Assembly: GCA_037954325.1 (NCBI GenBank)
Contig: JBBMNZ010000028.1
Span: 7,261,001 to 7,325,000, forward strand
DNA from: Fistularia commersonii
Taxonomy: Eukaryota > Chordata > Actinopteri > Syngnathiformes > Fistulariidae
Direction: 5' to 3'
Length of the DNA stretch: 64,000 bases
The position numbers and the translations under genes were made by a program. Below are positions 40,100 through 53,117 of the stretch, in pieces. The notes beneath the pieces are model-generated. The model was not told the DNA's origin, did no database searches, and saw nothing but the letters and a program-made list of their open reading frames with translations. Each line of letters opens with the position of its first letter. The stretch's first letter is position 1.

Positions 40100-40300
40100 A
40101 GAGCAGAATGTCAGCGAAATTTGACAACTGCATTTAACCCATCATGGATGAACCCTGAGCACGAGGCAGCTAAGGAGCAGCATCAGCGAGGGGTTTCAGT
40201 GTCTCGCTCAACAACACTTCGACAGGGAATCGAACCGGGAATGTTCGTCTCCAAGGGCGACCGCTCTATCCCCCGCGGCACAACCCCCGACACCATCGTG
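40100..40300 (-). repeat. second tRNA-derived SINE-like repeat type, reverse
   Basis: Read on the - strand it has a box-A-like GATAGAGCGGTCGCCCTTGG and a box B GGTTCGATTCCC, then CTGTCGAAGTGTTGTTGAGC. This resembles a different fish SINE class, whose body usually includes a 'gagcaagacac' phrase. The related body phrase GTGCAAGACACTGAACCCC occurs at about 50033. Edges are approximate. Confidence 0.6.
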
Positions 40301-43300
40301 ACAAACTAGGCTACCCTTCTCCTCCACCCCCAACCCCCTCACATGGACCTCCCATCCTCTCTCCGTCTTTCTCTCTGTCTCTTACAATCTCGCAGACACA
40401 ATGGGTGTGTCAGTTTTCAAGAGCAGTGGAGTCTATTATGGCCCGATGGCTCCTCCGTGGCAGGATTCAGATGTCAGTGTGTAACCGTCTCGGATACGGG
40501 AAGGAGGAAGTGCTGCAGTGCCCCCGGGATGTAGCCTGCGGGGCTGGCCGAGTTGTCGGGATGGGCCGGGGGAGGGGGGCGAATCGGGCCACTGAAATCT
40601 GATTAAATAAAAAGACTTTGGACTCTGCAGTTGCATGTAGATGTTGAGTTTCACATTGTCGCATCTGGTGTTACGGCAATGTTTTCGTTAGCACGTCGCT
40701 CATTGCAACGTTATCCAGGCAGAAAGTAAAGCAGCCTTGGGGTGGATTTGGTGAGCTGAGCATTACATTTGGCACATTTTCTCAATGATTTCACGTTTTT
40801 TCGTTTGCATTTTTCACTGCGGTGCTTTTGGCGAGGCTTTTTCACGCCCGGTCGCCGAAAGGCTCGACCACTGAGATGCGAACGATATTCCGATCATCGT
40901 CGGGACTTTCGACGATGGCGAGTCGGTGGAAGCAACGCTTCGACGTAAATATTTTCACAGTAAACATGTGTTTGATTTTGCCACGTTCGACGTGCCGCCG
41001 TATGAGTCGGCGCGGCTGCCAGGCATTGTCCGACAGGCTGTTCGGTGTGTGAGCAGACGCTGGTTACGTGATCCTCCAGCACACACGCAGGCACGCTGAA
41101 AAACACACATGTGGTGACTCACCTCGTGGACAGTGCGCCGTCAAATAGGTCCTTCTCTGCTTTGTTCTGCCTGTATTCCTTATTACCCACGCTCGCCGCT
41201 TTTATTCGGCTGATTCACGCTGCACCCATAGAAATCACACAGCGGCTCTGTGGGCGAGAGGGACAGAGCCGTGCCTGGCCGCTCTCTGCAGACCCATTTT
41301 GAAGCGGAGCTACAAGAGGACCAGGGACTGCAGAATGGCAGGCAGCCAGCTCAGTGAAGAGGAGGTGGGAGGCTTGAAGGTTTTGTAGGATGAGGAGGAA
41401 GTGGGCCACGGTAGCAGAGAAGCATTTTTTTGATGTTGTTGTTTTTGACTCCCACAGGAAGATTTTCCACGGGAAGGATTTATCGTTCATGTGTTCCGGC
41501 GAAGGTCGGAATGATCGACGTTATGGTTGTTATGACATTTGCCAATAAACCCTGTTTTCGCTCATTTGTTGAACATATATTTGAGCGAATAGTTCGGGCA
41601 AGGCGTTTCGCCGGTGCCCTCTGACATGGCAAGATACCAGGAGACAGTGAAGGATTTGACACAGAATCCACACCCAATCAATGGAATGGAGAATTTGCAG
41701 GAATTAATGAAATCTTGTAGCGCTATCATCTAATCAAAGTAGGTCTCCCAGACAAGGGAAGCTGATACGCCCTAGAGGAAACTCACCAAAGTGTGTGTGT
41801 GTGCGCGTACGTGTGTGTCCGTCCAGTGCTGGGACGGACAGCCAAAACCTAGTACGAAAACTCTCAGCCCTGAAATCTAGCAGTTCTTTTACTGGGCACC
41901 AGTGTTCTTCACATTCAGAGAACCGTGCAGTCCGTGTTGAAATAATAACTTTTTCAGAAACCGCTGTTGGGGAAGGTGTTAAAGTTATACCTTGATGAAT
42001 ATTAATCAAGCATTGTTGTGCTGAGGGGACATCCTTGTTTACACACCATAGGAGAGACCACTCTTATTTGGTTATTTTTCTTTAGACAAAATAAAAAGGG
42101 AAGAGCATTTCCCAGAACCATCGAGCTCCCAAACATGGAGTTCTCGACCCAGAGCCGGGGAAACCAACATTACCACGGAAAAGGGCATTAGGGAGGTGTT
42201 GCGGATTACCGGAATTCCTCCACGTCACCTCGGCAACGACACAGGCGGCCAAGTCGGTGGCTGTCGAATATATAAAAAGATAAAGTGGCATCTGTGCCAG
42301 AAAAGCCAGAGCGGGGAAGTACAATTGCAGGAATGGAGGGTAGAAAAAAAAAAGCAGTGAAAGAACCTTGACTACAGTTGTTTTGATGATTTTTCATTTG
42401 TTAAATCTTGGAGCCTCTGACCTTCCCACCGTCTTTGTTTTCCACACATTGCCAAACCAACGCTCATTGCTAACTAAACATTTTAAATGCTGAAAAGACC
42501 GAGTTAATGATTTCCGCCTCGGGAGCTCCAGCTTACCAGCAATGGCGAGCCGGATGAGTTGAAGAATTTGGAAAAAATAAAAGTGCATAATGTACCTACA
42601 TCACCGCAGAAGGCAACTACAACCATTGCCATGGTGATGAAACAGCCCTCCAGGGATGCGGTGAAGCAACTGCTCGGGAGTTTTATTGGTAAAATTGCTA
42701 CAGGACGGAGACTCGAGGGAGTCGGCGGAAGACAAGCGTCCCGCTGGGCTCACAATTCAATTTGAAATATTCAGAGAACAAAACAAAGGTCACCATCTCA
42801 AATTAATGTCATTATCTGCAGAAAATAAGATTGAAGTAATTTGCACGTCCTCGTTGGGGGAGGAAAGAAGTACCGACCTGATCTTCCAGCCAGGGCTGGG
42901 CACCAGGGAGTACTAGGATGCCATTGTCGAGTTTCAAGGACAACAAAAATGTATTCAAGCCCTACTTTTTATCAAGTCTTTGTAATTCATTTGACATTTT
43001 CATCATGAACTACGGCTGAAGAGTCACAAACCTGTGTAAACTCCAACACAAAATGTAATTTCAGGATAATCGGCTCTCATTAGCGTCAATTGATTATTTC
43101 TCTCATGTAATCACTCGGTTCACGATGACGGCGATGTGAACGAGCACCTCTGTCAGTTTGGGGCACGACTCCGGTCCCACATCGGTTAGCGAAACAAAGC
43201 GGCGCATTTCAGGAGCATCATTTAAGAAAGAAGAAAGTAACTCCAAACGCCATTTCACTTTTCACCCAGTAATTTTTACGGACTTTTCCAGAGTAGAGGT

Positions 43301-43599
43301 GGAGATCGGGGGGGTCATCAAATAAGGGCAAAAATAGTGAGTAATGATCGTGTCGCTCCGCCGGCTCTGCATCGGGCCGTGCTCATTAATCAGGGTGATG
43401 CGTCGGCCGTCATCTGCCTCCGACGGTCAGGTGAATGACGGATGGAGCTGAGGTGCTCTCAGGGGTGAGGCGGTGGGGTTAAACCGCCCCTCTGGGGAGA
43501 TTCATCAGATCAGTTGGCTCTGGGGTCGGCCCTGCAGATTAAAAGAAGAACAGGAACTGACACTGGAAAAACAGTCTGTTTCCACAACACAGCGCTTTT

Positions 43600-43620
43600 C
43601 GGTTGTTATCATAACAACCG
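43600..43620. repeat. 21-bp perfect palindrome
   Basis: CGGTTGTTAT and its reverse complement ATAACAACCG are separated by a single C. It could be a dimeric protein site (two AACAAC half-sites head to head) or chance. It lies about 1 kb upstream of exon 2, inside intron 1. Confidence 0.8.
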
Positions 43621-44631
43621 GGTTTCAACAATGACCGTCTCAAAGGTTTCCTTTCCCAGAACCGTCTTATCGCCATCTGATATTTGAGAATTACCATCGG
43701 CCTCATTGTAGCGCGCTCCTCTCTGTGCTCTGCATTATTTAACAGACACATTTTTCCAAACCCTAAACCAGGCCATCTGATTTTGGACGGCCACGGTGGT
43801 CTGCATAGAGTGAGAACAGCACTGACACACCAAAACAAAATACTAAATTCAGCCATGCGATGACAGGTGGAGTGCGGAGCATCTGCTCAGCAACTTTACA
43901 TGCCGGGGATTTCGGCTCCGGCCGTGGTCGGGAGATGCTCCCGGCAACAGAACTGGCTCAGAAGAGACGTTTCAATCAGAGGTTGTCAACAGGACGAATA
44001 TTGAAATGGCAGCTAGAAAACAACGTTGTATTTTAAAAGTCTGTTATTTGTGCCAAGATGAAATGGTATTTCCAAAGATGTGCTGTATAATTACGTCCCT
44101 GCTGTCGAGATTTAAAAAGAAACAGATTTCACATGGAATACATTACATGGCAGTATATCTTCATTTAAAAGAGGTTTTTGCCTTCCCTCGACAGGGCTGG
44201 CATAGAATAATAGGAAACTACTTTCACCAAGAGTGAATACAGATTTTCAAATATGCGCGTAATTCCGTCTACGGCTATTTGGACTTTTGTGATAATAATG
44301 TCAATAGGCCGATTGAAAAGGCTGACATTTCTGAGGTCAAACGTCACCCTAGTTTCTGAATGATGCCACATTCAGAGAGAGGCTGTACCAAGTAATTGAT
44401 AGTTATCATGTAGTACCACATAGATGTGCAGTGGTTTGCGTGGTACAGAGTAGCGACAGGTTTTTTCACAGTGTAAGTGTTTAAAACAACAATATAAACT
44501 CTCAGGTGTAAACTTCCACTGATGGGTAAATGCCTTAACCGCCCTAATGTTTTTTCCTGAAACCAAGTGCGTAGCCTAACCCCGAAATCTTTCTCCGACC
44601 TCCTTCCCCCTCCACCCTGGTCTGTTCACAG

Positions 44632-47118
44632 GACGGTTCCAAGCAGAGGCAGGTGCGGAAGAAGACGGTGTCCTTCAGCACCATGCCGAGTGACCGTAAA
44701 ATCAACAGCACAGCAGCTTGCATGGCCTTTATGATGGAAGGCTGTGAGATGAAGAAGGTGCGCTCCAACTCGCGCATGTACAACCGCTACTTCCTTCTGG
44801 ATCCGGACATGCACTGGCTGCGTTGGGAGCCATCCAAAAAAGATTCCGAAAAGGCGAAGCTGGAGATCAAGAGCATCAAAGAGGTCCGTCTCGGAAAGAA
44901 AACGCCAGTTCTCCGCAGCAACGGCCTCTCAGACCAGTTCCCAGAGGAATGCGCCTTCTCAATCATCTATGGTGACAATTATGAGTCCCTAGATTTAGTG
45001 GCCACCACAGCCGATGTCGTCAGCACCTGGGTGATGGGCCTGAGGTACCTGGTGTCTTACGGCCGACACACCGTAGACATGGTGGAGCCCAGCCAGCCGA
45101 GCCTGCGCACATCTTGGATCAGCTCGGTTTTTGAGCTGGCAGATGTGGAGAAAGGAGGACACATTGATCTGTTTAGGGCCACTCAGATAATCAAGGGGCT
45201 TAACCCTGGGATGAAAGAGTCCAAGATAGAACTGAAGTTCAAGGAGCTCCAGAAAGCCAAGGAACAGTATGGAGAAGGAATTAACATGGACACCTTCGTG
45301 GAGGCCTACTGTGAGCTGTGCACGCGGCCAGAGATCTTCTTCCTGCTGGTGCAGTTCTCCAGTAACAAGGAATACCTGGACAGTAAAGACCTGATGCTTT
45401 TTGTAGAAGTGGAGCAGGGCGTTGAAGGTGTCACTGAGGAAATGTGCAGGGAAATTGTTCAGAAATTTGAGCCATCTGCCGAGGGCAGGGAAAAGAACTA
45501 CCTCTCCATTGATGGCTTCACACACTACCTCCTCTCCTCTGAATGCCACATCTTTGACCCTCAGCACAAACGTGTTTGCCAGGATATGACTCAACCCTTG
45601 TCCCACTACTACATCAACTCCTCGCATAACGCCTCCCTTCTGGAAGACCACTTCTGGGGTTCGTCAGACATCAGTAGTTACATTCGGGTTCTGAGGATGG
45701 GCTGTCGCAGCATTGAGGTCATCGTGTGGGATGGCCCGGATAACGAGCCGGTGGTTTATGTTGGCAGTTCTGTAGCCTCGCAGCTTGCTTTCTCGAAGGT
45801 CCTGGACATTATAAACCAATATGCTTTTGAGAACTCTGAGTATCCCCTGATTCTCTGCTTGGTAGCGCACTGCTGCATCCCCCAGCAGAAGGTGATGGCC
45901 CAGCACATGAAGAAGATTCTTGGAGACAAGCTCCATGTTGAATCTCCAAACAAGGAGGAAACCTACCTACCCTCTCCTGAGAAGCTCAAAGGTAAAATCC
46001 TCCTTAAGGGCAAGAGACTGCCGCCGAATTGCACCGAGTCCGAGGGCGACGTGACAGAGGAGGAGGAGGGTCTCGAAATGTCCAGACGGGTTGGAGCCGA
46101 TGATAAAGACCATCTGAATGGCCTGGGCTGCAAAAGACTCAGACTTTGCAAAGAGCTGTCCGATCTGGTGTCCCTCTGCAAGTCGGTCCAGTTCAGAGAC
46201 TTCGAGGTCTCAAAGAGGGACCAAAAATATTGGGAGATTTGCTCCTTCAACGAGGTGGACGCAAACAGATTTGCCAATGAGTTCCCGGAAGAATTTGTTT
46301 GTTACAACAAGCGGTTTCTCTCCAGGGTGTACCCCACACCCATGAGGATCGATGCCAGTAACATGAATCCCCAGGATTTCTGGAAGTGCGGTTGCCAAAT
46401 TGTGGCAATGAACTATCAGACCCCGGGCTTGATGATGGACCTCAACCTCGGCTGGTTCAGGCAGAACGGTAACTGTGGGTATGTATTGCGTCCAGCCATC
46501 ATGAGGGAAGAGGTGTCCTACTTCAGTGCCAACGCTCGGGACTCCCTGCCGGGGGTGTCGGCCCAGCTCCTGCACATCAAGGTCATCAGTGGGCAAAACC
46601 TGCCGAAGCCCCGTGGCTCCGCTGCTAAAGGGGACGTGGTGGAGCCCTACATATATGTAGAGATCCACGGCATTCCTGCTGACTGCGCCGATCAGAGGAC
46701 CAAGACGGTGTCTCAAAACGGCGACAACCCCATTTTCGATGAGAGTTTCGAGTTTCAGATAAACCTACCTGAACTTGCAGTGCTTCGCTTTGTGGTGCTG
46801 GACGACGATTACATCGGAGACGAGTTCATCGGCCAATACACCATCCCGTTCGAATGCTTGCAGCCGGGCTATAGGCACGTCCCTCTACAATCTTTGACCG
46901 GCGAGTTCCTGCCCAACACGACCCTGTTTGTCCATGTAGCCATCACAAACAGACGAGGTGGGGGCAAGGCGCATAAGAGAGGGCTGTCTGTCAGGAAGAG
47001 CAGGAAAGCTCGGGAGTACACCAACACCAAGACCACGGGGATTAAAGTTGTGGACGAGCTCTTCAGAGCTTCCACCCAACCCCTGAGGGAGGCCACAGAC
47101 CTGAGGGAAAACGTACAG
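44632..47118 (+). CDS. PLCL2-like exon 2: PP1 motif, PH, EF, X, Y, C2
   Basis: Encodes residues 106-934 in one open frame, from tctgttcacag|GAC to GTACAG|gtaaga. Visible in order: RKKTVSF with a KTVSF PP1-docking motif (116-120); PH domain about 137-247 with the basic patch KKVRSNSRMYNR (146-157); EF-hand-like region about 257-412; X box about 422-567 (INSSHN...); acidic linker GDVTEEEEGLEMSRR (577-591); Y box about 609-727 (YNKRFLSRVYP, NPQDFWKCGCQIVAMN); C2 about 748-872; basic tail HKRGLSVRKSRKAREYT. Comparison by eye favours human PLCL2 over PLCL1 (WEPSKKDSEKAK, SIKEVR, MRTSW/LRTSW, RRGGGK.HKRGLSVRK). PRIPs lack PLC activity. Here the X box has changed even positions kept in human PLCL2: the D of ELDVWDG is I469, the H of GHT is S484, and EN of CLENHC is V516-A517. 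Confidence 0.93.
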
Positions 47119-48551
47119 GTAAGAAACTGCAAATTTTGTGAAACACGAACACACGACCTTTCTTAATATGCAGCGTCGGTGTATCAGTGGACGTGATCCC
47201 GATCAACCCGATGTGCTTTTACTTTGAGTCATTTTGGAGCCGTCGTTAAAGTAAAAAAAACTAAAATATCTCTTCATTCAGCCAAAGGACATTCAATAAT
47301 GTGAAACAAGTAGAGTATAGTTATTGTTACCGGTCAAGCTGATGGGATCGACCTCACTGGCTGCAAAAACAAGTGCAATTATATGGAAATATACACGAAA
47401 ATGGCTGTGTTTCACTTTTGGCTTATCCCTCACTAATGGAATAATCACTTTCCAAATGAGTTTATGCTGTTCATTGCCAGTTACAAGTTTTTTGTTTGTT
47501 TGTTTTTTTGCAGTGCAGCATAATATTATATGATACAGCAGAATACTAGAACATCATTTTTCTACCCAGCTACTTGCTCATTTTACCCACAATTGGCAAT
47601 AAACACCAACCCAATATTCTGTTTAGAATTGCAATTCCAGAGCCCTACCATGCTAAACACTAAAAAGTACTAAATACAAAATGATGTCACTGCATTCCCC
47701 GGGGGCTGACTTGAAGGGTTGGTGAAATATAGACATTTTACCCAGGTCCGTGGCAAGAACTACAACTAGTAGAATAATAACTTTCAGCAAATTTTCAATA
47801 AATATGGTCTCAACTCCTCCGTCCCTTGGTACTCCTTACTTTCCAGTTCAGACGGGTTTTCTTTAACTAGTTTAAATTGATCCATTGTAGCTGTGATAAA
47901 GACGTTAACAGTTTGGCCCAGTAAGAGTGTTAGTTAAACCTCATTGAGGCTTTTTTTTCTTTGTTTCAAACCTGTTTGTGTCATAGCATGGCGTGCTGTC
48001 GTTGAATTATGGTAAGGTGATGTTATTCATTGGACGGACTTCGGAAGTAACTGCAAGCTAGTTTCATGGCAACGTCATCGTCTCTTGTATTGTCCCTTTC
48101 TGTGGGTTTTCTCCAGAGAACTTCTTGCCAGATATTCTGAGACTTTCTCCAGTATTACCCTGTCATGGTTGAAATAAGGAACATAAATCTGAAAAGAAAG
48201 ATTTATCTGGGTTTAAAAAAAAATACTGACAGAGTAAGCAAGACATGCAAAATACATGATGCCTGAAATGGTGTGAAAGAAGGGATAAACGTAGACTGGC
48301 AGTCAGATGGATCTGCCAACCTCATGTATCACTTCACTCTCAATTCGTTTGCCCCCCCACTTCTGTTCAGTCTAATTTCCGCTGGTTTCCCTTAAGCCCC
48401 GCCAATCACAACCAGCTCCTCTCATCAGGGGGCTCAACACGATGGCTGTCAGGGAAATAGCAACGCCCAGAAAAACCGCTAAAGCCTTTTTGTGAAAACA
48501 CAAGATGGCTGCCCCCGCTGAATCGGTACCCTCTTCTCAGCCACCTTGTTC

Positions 48552-48645
48552 AGAATCCAAGATTTTTATTGTCATATATGTTGTAAGAGTATGGTGATTC
48601 AGACACTGCAATGAAATTCTGTACATTCCCTTCACACCAGAAGAA
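48552..48645. repeat. LINE/SINE 3'-end-like fragment
   Basis: Phrases TTTTTATTGTCATATATG and GCAATGAAATTCTGTACATT resemble the 'ttattgtcatat ... caatgaaattct' end common to a class of fish retroelement tails. Recognition is from general memory of the phrase, not from an alignment. Confidence 0.45.
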
Positions 48646-49984
48646 TAGCGATAAAAACAATAACGGACAAAATAGTGAATAACTAACAACACCTCCATAC
48701 TAATAATCCTCTGCTGATGACACCGTTGATTCTGAGCCTTTCAGTTTGCTTCCACAATGCTTTCCATCACTGTGATGGCTGCCAGTCAGGCTAATGTCAT
48801 CAACCAGAGGTTTTGGTTTTAGCCCACCTTAACGCCCACTGAAAACGCTGGCATTCTTGGCTCCATCTGGATGTCAGGACTTATTCAAGTTGCTGTTGAG
48901 ACCTGTCACTAATCAGCTCTAATAAAATGTCACGTTGGGAACGGCAATAAAGCGACACCGGTCAGCAATTAGCATTCATGAACAGTTGGCCGATTAATAA
49001 GGGACAATCACTATCCGGGGAAAGGTTGGAGTTGCTAAGTGCTTGGTTTACTGCTTTTAAAATCTCCCGCAGCAGAGAAAACCTCCAAGAGTATGAGGAT
49101 AGTTGACTCATTAACTGAAGTCGTTTTAATGTGATCATTACGATCATTGTTTCCCTCAGTTTTTAGCAATGCAACCACAATTTTGGAAGAAGACAGGCTC
49201 AGCAAAATCAGATTTATATCGTCGACGTCTCGAAGCGTGCGGGGACGGAAAGTTGAGCAGGCTCGTCTGTTTCAAGTCATAAATACTGAGTTGTGCAGTG
49301 CAGAAGCAGTAACCTCCGTCTAATGATGCAGCAAACACAACGGATGTGATCAGAGTTCCGGAGATATCCCGCCATGAATCCTTTAGCTGTGGAAATAGAC
49401 ACATTGTGAAAGGACGGAATAAATTTCCTCTGCAAGTCACACAAGAGCCGCTTCTCGGAATTACCGAGATTTGTGATAAATAGGCCCGAACGTCTCGACG
49501 CGTCACGATTCATTTCGCTCAACGGAGCCGGTTTTAGTTGGTGTGATGAACGGGTGCGATGTACGCTCGCCTAGGAGGTCAAAAACATCCCAGCTGGAGC
49601 TGTAGAAAGAATCCATTTTTTAGCCTTTATGCGATGTATAAACAAAATATGTGTTGCATTTTTTTTATATAAATGAACAACTGTAGAGAAAACGAAATTA
49701 TTTTTCTGCATGCAACAAAACATTTTGAACCCTGAAAAAAAAAAATGTAAAAAGTAAAAAAAAAAAATATTTATGAAAAAAAGCCAAACATAAATTATCC
49801 ACCGGCAGCAAACCAAAAATGCTGTCCTCTCTCTGTCTGCTGCCATCCTTTTACTGGCGCATGCAGAGAGAGTGTTTTATTTTGATACTACAAGATTAAA
49901 ATTTAAAATCACATTTTAAAAATGAACAAACTAAAATAAAATATATTTTAATTAAATACTCGTTAATTGTTTTCAAAAGCCACA

Positions 49985-50175
49985 AAGAGCCGCGGGTTGC
50001 CGACCTCTGTCGTAGCCTGTTGAATTGTTGTTGTGCAAGACACTGAACCCCTAACTGCTCCGCTGGCGCTGCTAAGTGGCTGCCTCCTTCTCATGGTTTG
50101 CCCATGATGAGTTAAATAAAGTGGTCAAATTTTGCTGATGTTGTGCTGTGTGTACAACTGAATGTGACAAATAAA
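49985..50175 (+). repeat. repeat relics: hAT-like end then SINE-like tail
   Basis: AAAGAGCCGCGGGTTGCCGA at about 49986 resembles a hAT-family terminal phrase. It is followed by GTGCAAGACACTGAACCCC, CTGCTAAGTGGCTGCC and AATGTGACAAATAAAG, which look like the body and 3' end of a tRNA-derived SINE. Both assignments are by memory of phrases; boundaries are uncertain. Confidence 0.45.
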
Positions 50176-50958
50176 GGGATTTCTGTTATTAAAAGTAGTT
50201 TTTGATCAGTCGTAATTCTCTGTTTATCTTTCTTTAAACGTTGAATCAGTCGGGGACACATTATGACACAATTATAATTTTATTCAAATGATCCTCTTTT
50301 TATAACTCTGCAAAAACACAAGTGAAATGCAAATTAATAGATTATTTTCCTTTTAATATTTATATTTAAGAAAATAGTAATTTAGTAACTGAAAAGTCCC
50401 TCTCTGAGACGAGCTTGTCTCCAGAGATTGTCATATGAAAGCAGTGCACAATTGGACACTACGTGCTTTGGATGTACAGGACACTAACACACAAACACAC
50501 ACACAGACCCACACACACTCCAGAGGGTAGCACGCCAAAGTAAGAAAGAAACACTTTATATCAAAATGAATCAAAATCAAAATGGAAAGTCGCCAATGTC
50601 GGCAGTCAGCCGTCTCCATGATAGTAGTGAACACACACGCACACACATCAGATGTCACTTTTTCTTAATGTCACCAAGCTCTGTTAAGATGTCTTTGTCC
50701 CAGTAGAAGAGGTCCCAGGTGGTCCGACTCAAATAACAGAAGGACGGTGGGGTTTCACCATTAGAAAAGGTGCCGGGAAGGAAAAGGCCGGCCCAGTGGA
50801 CAGATGGATCGGCATGTTTCACATTTGGATTTGGGCAGCTAGTCAGCTCTTTCAGCGGGAGCCCTCTAGTCAGGTCCTTTCTGCAGCGCTGCTGCTCTCC
50901 AGCCCTTGTAAAGTGCTGATGGAACCGGAGGAGAGCCTCCTGCCAGGGAGGTGGGGGC

Positions 50959-50973
50959 GGGGGGGGGGGGGGG
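50959..50973 (+). repeat. poly(G) run of 15
   Basis: A homopolymer G tract in intron 2; another of 12 lies at 51208-51219 and a C16 run at 51445-51460. These runs create the polyproline parts of chance - strand reading frames. Confidence 0.85.
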
Positions 50974-51444
50974 TGTCTTTTTTTAATTTGCCAAAAAGTA
51001 TTTGCTTCCTCATAGACTTTGTCATATTCACCGTTATTAAATACTGTTTCCCAGAGAGAAGAAGAGAGAGATCCGCCGATAACGGCGAGGGAAACAGAGT
51101 GAGGGGCAAAACGGAAACAAAAGCTGTGTTGTAGCAGGACACAAAGCCCCTCATTTGGGGGAATGTTGGAAGGGGAGTTAAGTGGGGGGTGTGTGGGGGT
51201 GGGGCGTGGGGGGGGGGGGCGGATAATTAAAAACACAATCCTCTGGTTTGGTTTGGTAACGCCGAAGCTTGGAAACAGTGCGGCCCTTTATTACGCAACA
51301 GTCATTCGTAAAACATTTATGCATGTGGCGCCTCACACGTGCACGGAATTATGCTAAAAACGATGAATGCTAATAGCCTCAGCAACAGCCACTGGGCGGA
51401 TAAACACATGCACTCACACACATGCCGCTTCACGCACGCATATA

Positions 51445-51460
51445 CCCCCCCCCCCCCCCC
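51445..51460 (+). repeat. poly(C) run of 16
   Basis: A homopolymer C tract in intron 2, following CATATA. Length may be unreliable in the assembly. Confidence 0.85.
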
Positions 51461-53117
51461 AAACTCCCACCATGCTTTTTCCCTAGAGCGGTCCGTGGTC
51501 CTCAGAAGCCATGTTCAGTGGCCCAAAAGGTGCTAAAGGAGGCTTCGTAAACAGATGCCATCGGCAACCCCTGGCCACCCCCCTCCTATCCAGGAAGGTC
51601 GGACCTCGCGGTGACAGCGCGTCCTCTGGGGACGGATTGGAGGTGGAGGGGTTGGGAGGAGGGGTGCGTTCTTTTTTTTTTGCAGGCCTAGAGGTCTAGT
51701 ATAGACAGGCATCTGGTTTCCCACACTGCTGAGCGTAGAGTGTGTGAACTGACTCCTAAACACACACAAACACACACACACTCTGGCAACACTTGCTGTC
51801 TGTATTTTGTTTTCATGCTGTGCGCCTTCGCTCATCCCTTTCTCGCACTCACACATTTCATACCTGACTTGTATTTCCTCGCATGTGTGTTTATCAGTAT
51901 GTCGCCTAGATGTGTTTGCTTTCTTTCTAATCTCACGAAATGTCATGTTTTCAGTCTCATTTTGTGTTTTTGGGTGATGGAAACCAAATAGTACAGGACT
52001 GAAAAAAAACTACTGTCTAAAAGGAGAAAATAGAGTTGAGAAAAACTTTTGTGAGCGATGCCCACTTCCATCACAGTATCAAAACACACAGAAAGATTAG
52101 AGAGAAAGACTGTCACTCATCAGTTTGTATGTGTGTGTGAGTGTGTGTGTGTGTGAGGACTCGGCGAAACAACCACAGAATGACGTGGCCGCTGCACCAG
52201 TAAAAGGTCTCACAAGCCGTGCCCAATGCTAGTTATTGTTCTCTTGATGTTATAGATCAGTTCAGGATGGCGAGTGGTTCACACGAGAACCCGTTATTGG
52301 CCAGATGAAAAAACAAACAAACGAAACAACCGACTAAGAAACCTGAGAAAAGAGCTCCTCATCGCTCGCTCCCTGCCTCTCCTCTTCTCCCTCCCTGTTT
52401 CTCCCCCTGCTCCCTCTCGCCGGCCCACTCTTGCACACTAATGGATGGGATGTTCTCTGAAAAGCAGTTGGCTGGGTTGCACTGCTCGGGTTCAGCGCCA
52501 GCGGGGGAATATAAAGGCCAGTTGTCTTTGGTTTCTGGAGCCGGAGGGAGTTCGGACCCAGACCTCCGAAAACACTGGAAAGGGCGAACTTGGGAGAGAC
52601 TGATGAAACATAACTGGAGCTGCAGGCAAATGAAAGTAGGGGGTTTGGCATGCTGAGGGAGCACATGCAATATTTTAGATTAAATTATCATATTAAGAGG
52701 AAAACGCCACGATTCAGAGTAACTATACTCCCAAAAGTAACTTGCACCTTGATTTTACTGCCATTTAAAATAACTTTATTACACATCATTTCCCTTATGA
52801 CAGAAGTAGTGTTTATTTCCCTGCACTGCTGCTGTGCAGCTTCTGTGAATGAAAAATGATGAGGTAGAGGGGAAGTGTCTCGAATGTGTTGACTCTGGCG
52901 AGGCTTGAAGAGCCTCGTCGACAGTGAAAACCTGTAACTCTGCCAGTTGCTGTGTTATTACAGGTTAGTAAATCACATGACCCCCAAAAGACATTTCAAC
53001 TCGAATAGGCAGGAAACAGTGGTCCTCGGCGACTGTAAACCAAAGCCGGCTGTTTGGATCTCGGCCTTTCAGTAACCATGTAACATAATAAACACTATAA
53101 CAAACAGACTGTTTACG

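Noticed and set aside
40820..41640. A possible inverted pair of CG-rich segments (about 40850-40960 and 41490-41620)
   Set aside because: Both contain CGATCAT/CGGCGAA-like phrases, but no continuous inverted match of useful length could be traced by eye.
44995..46716. Minus-strand frames of 104-218 codons over exon 2
   Set aside because: They are antisense shadows of the conserved coding exon; their sequences show no family resemblance.
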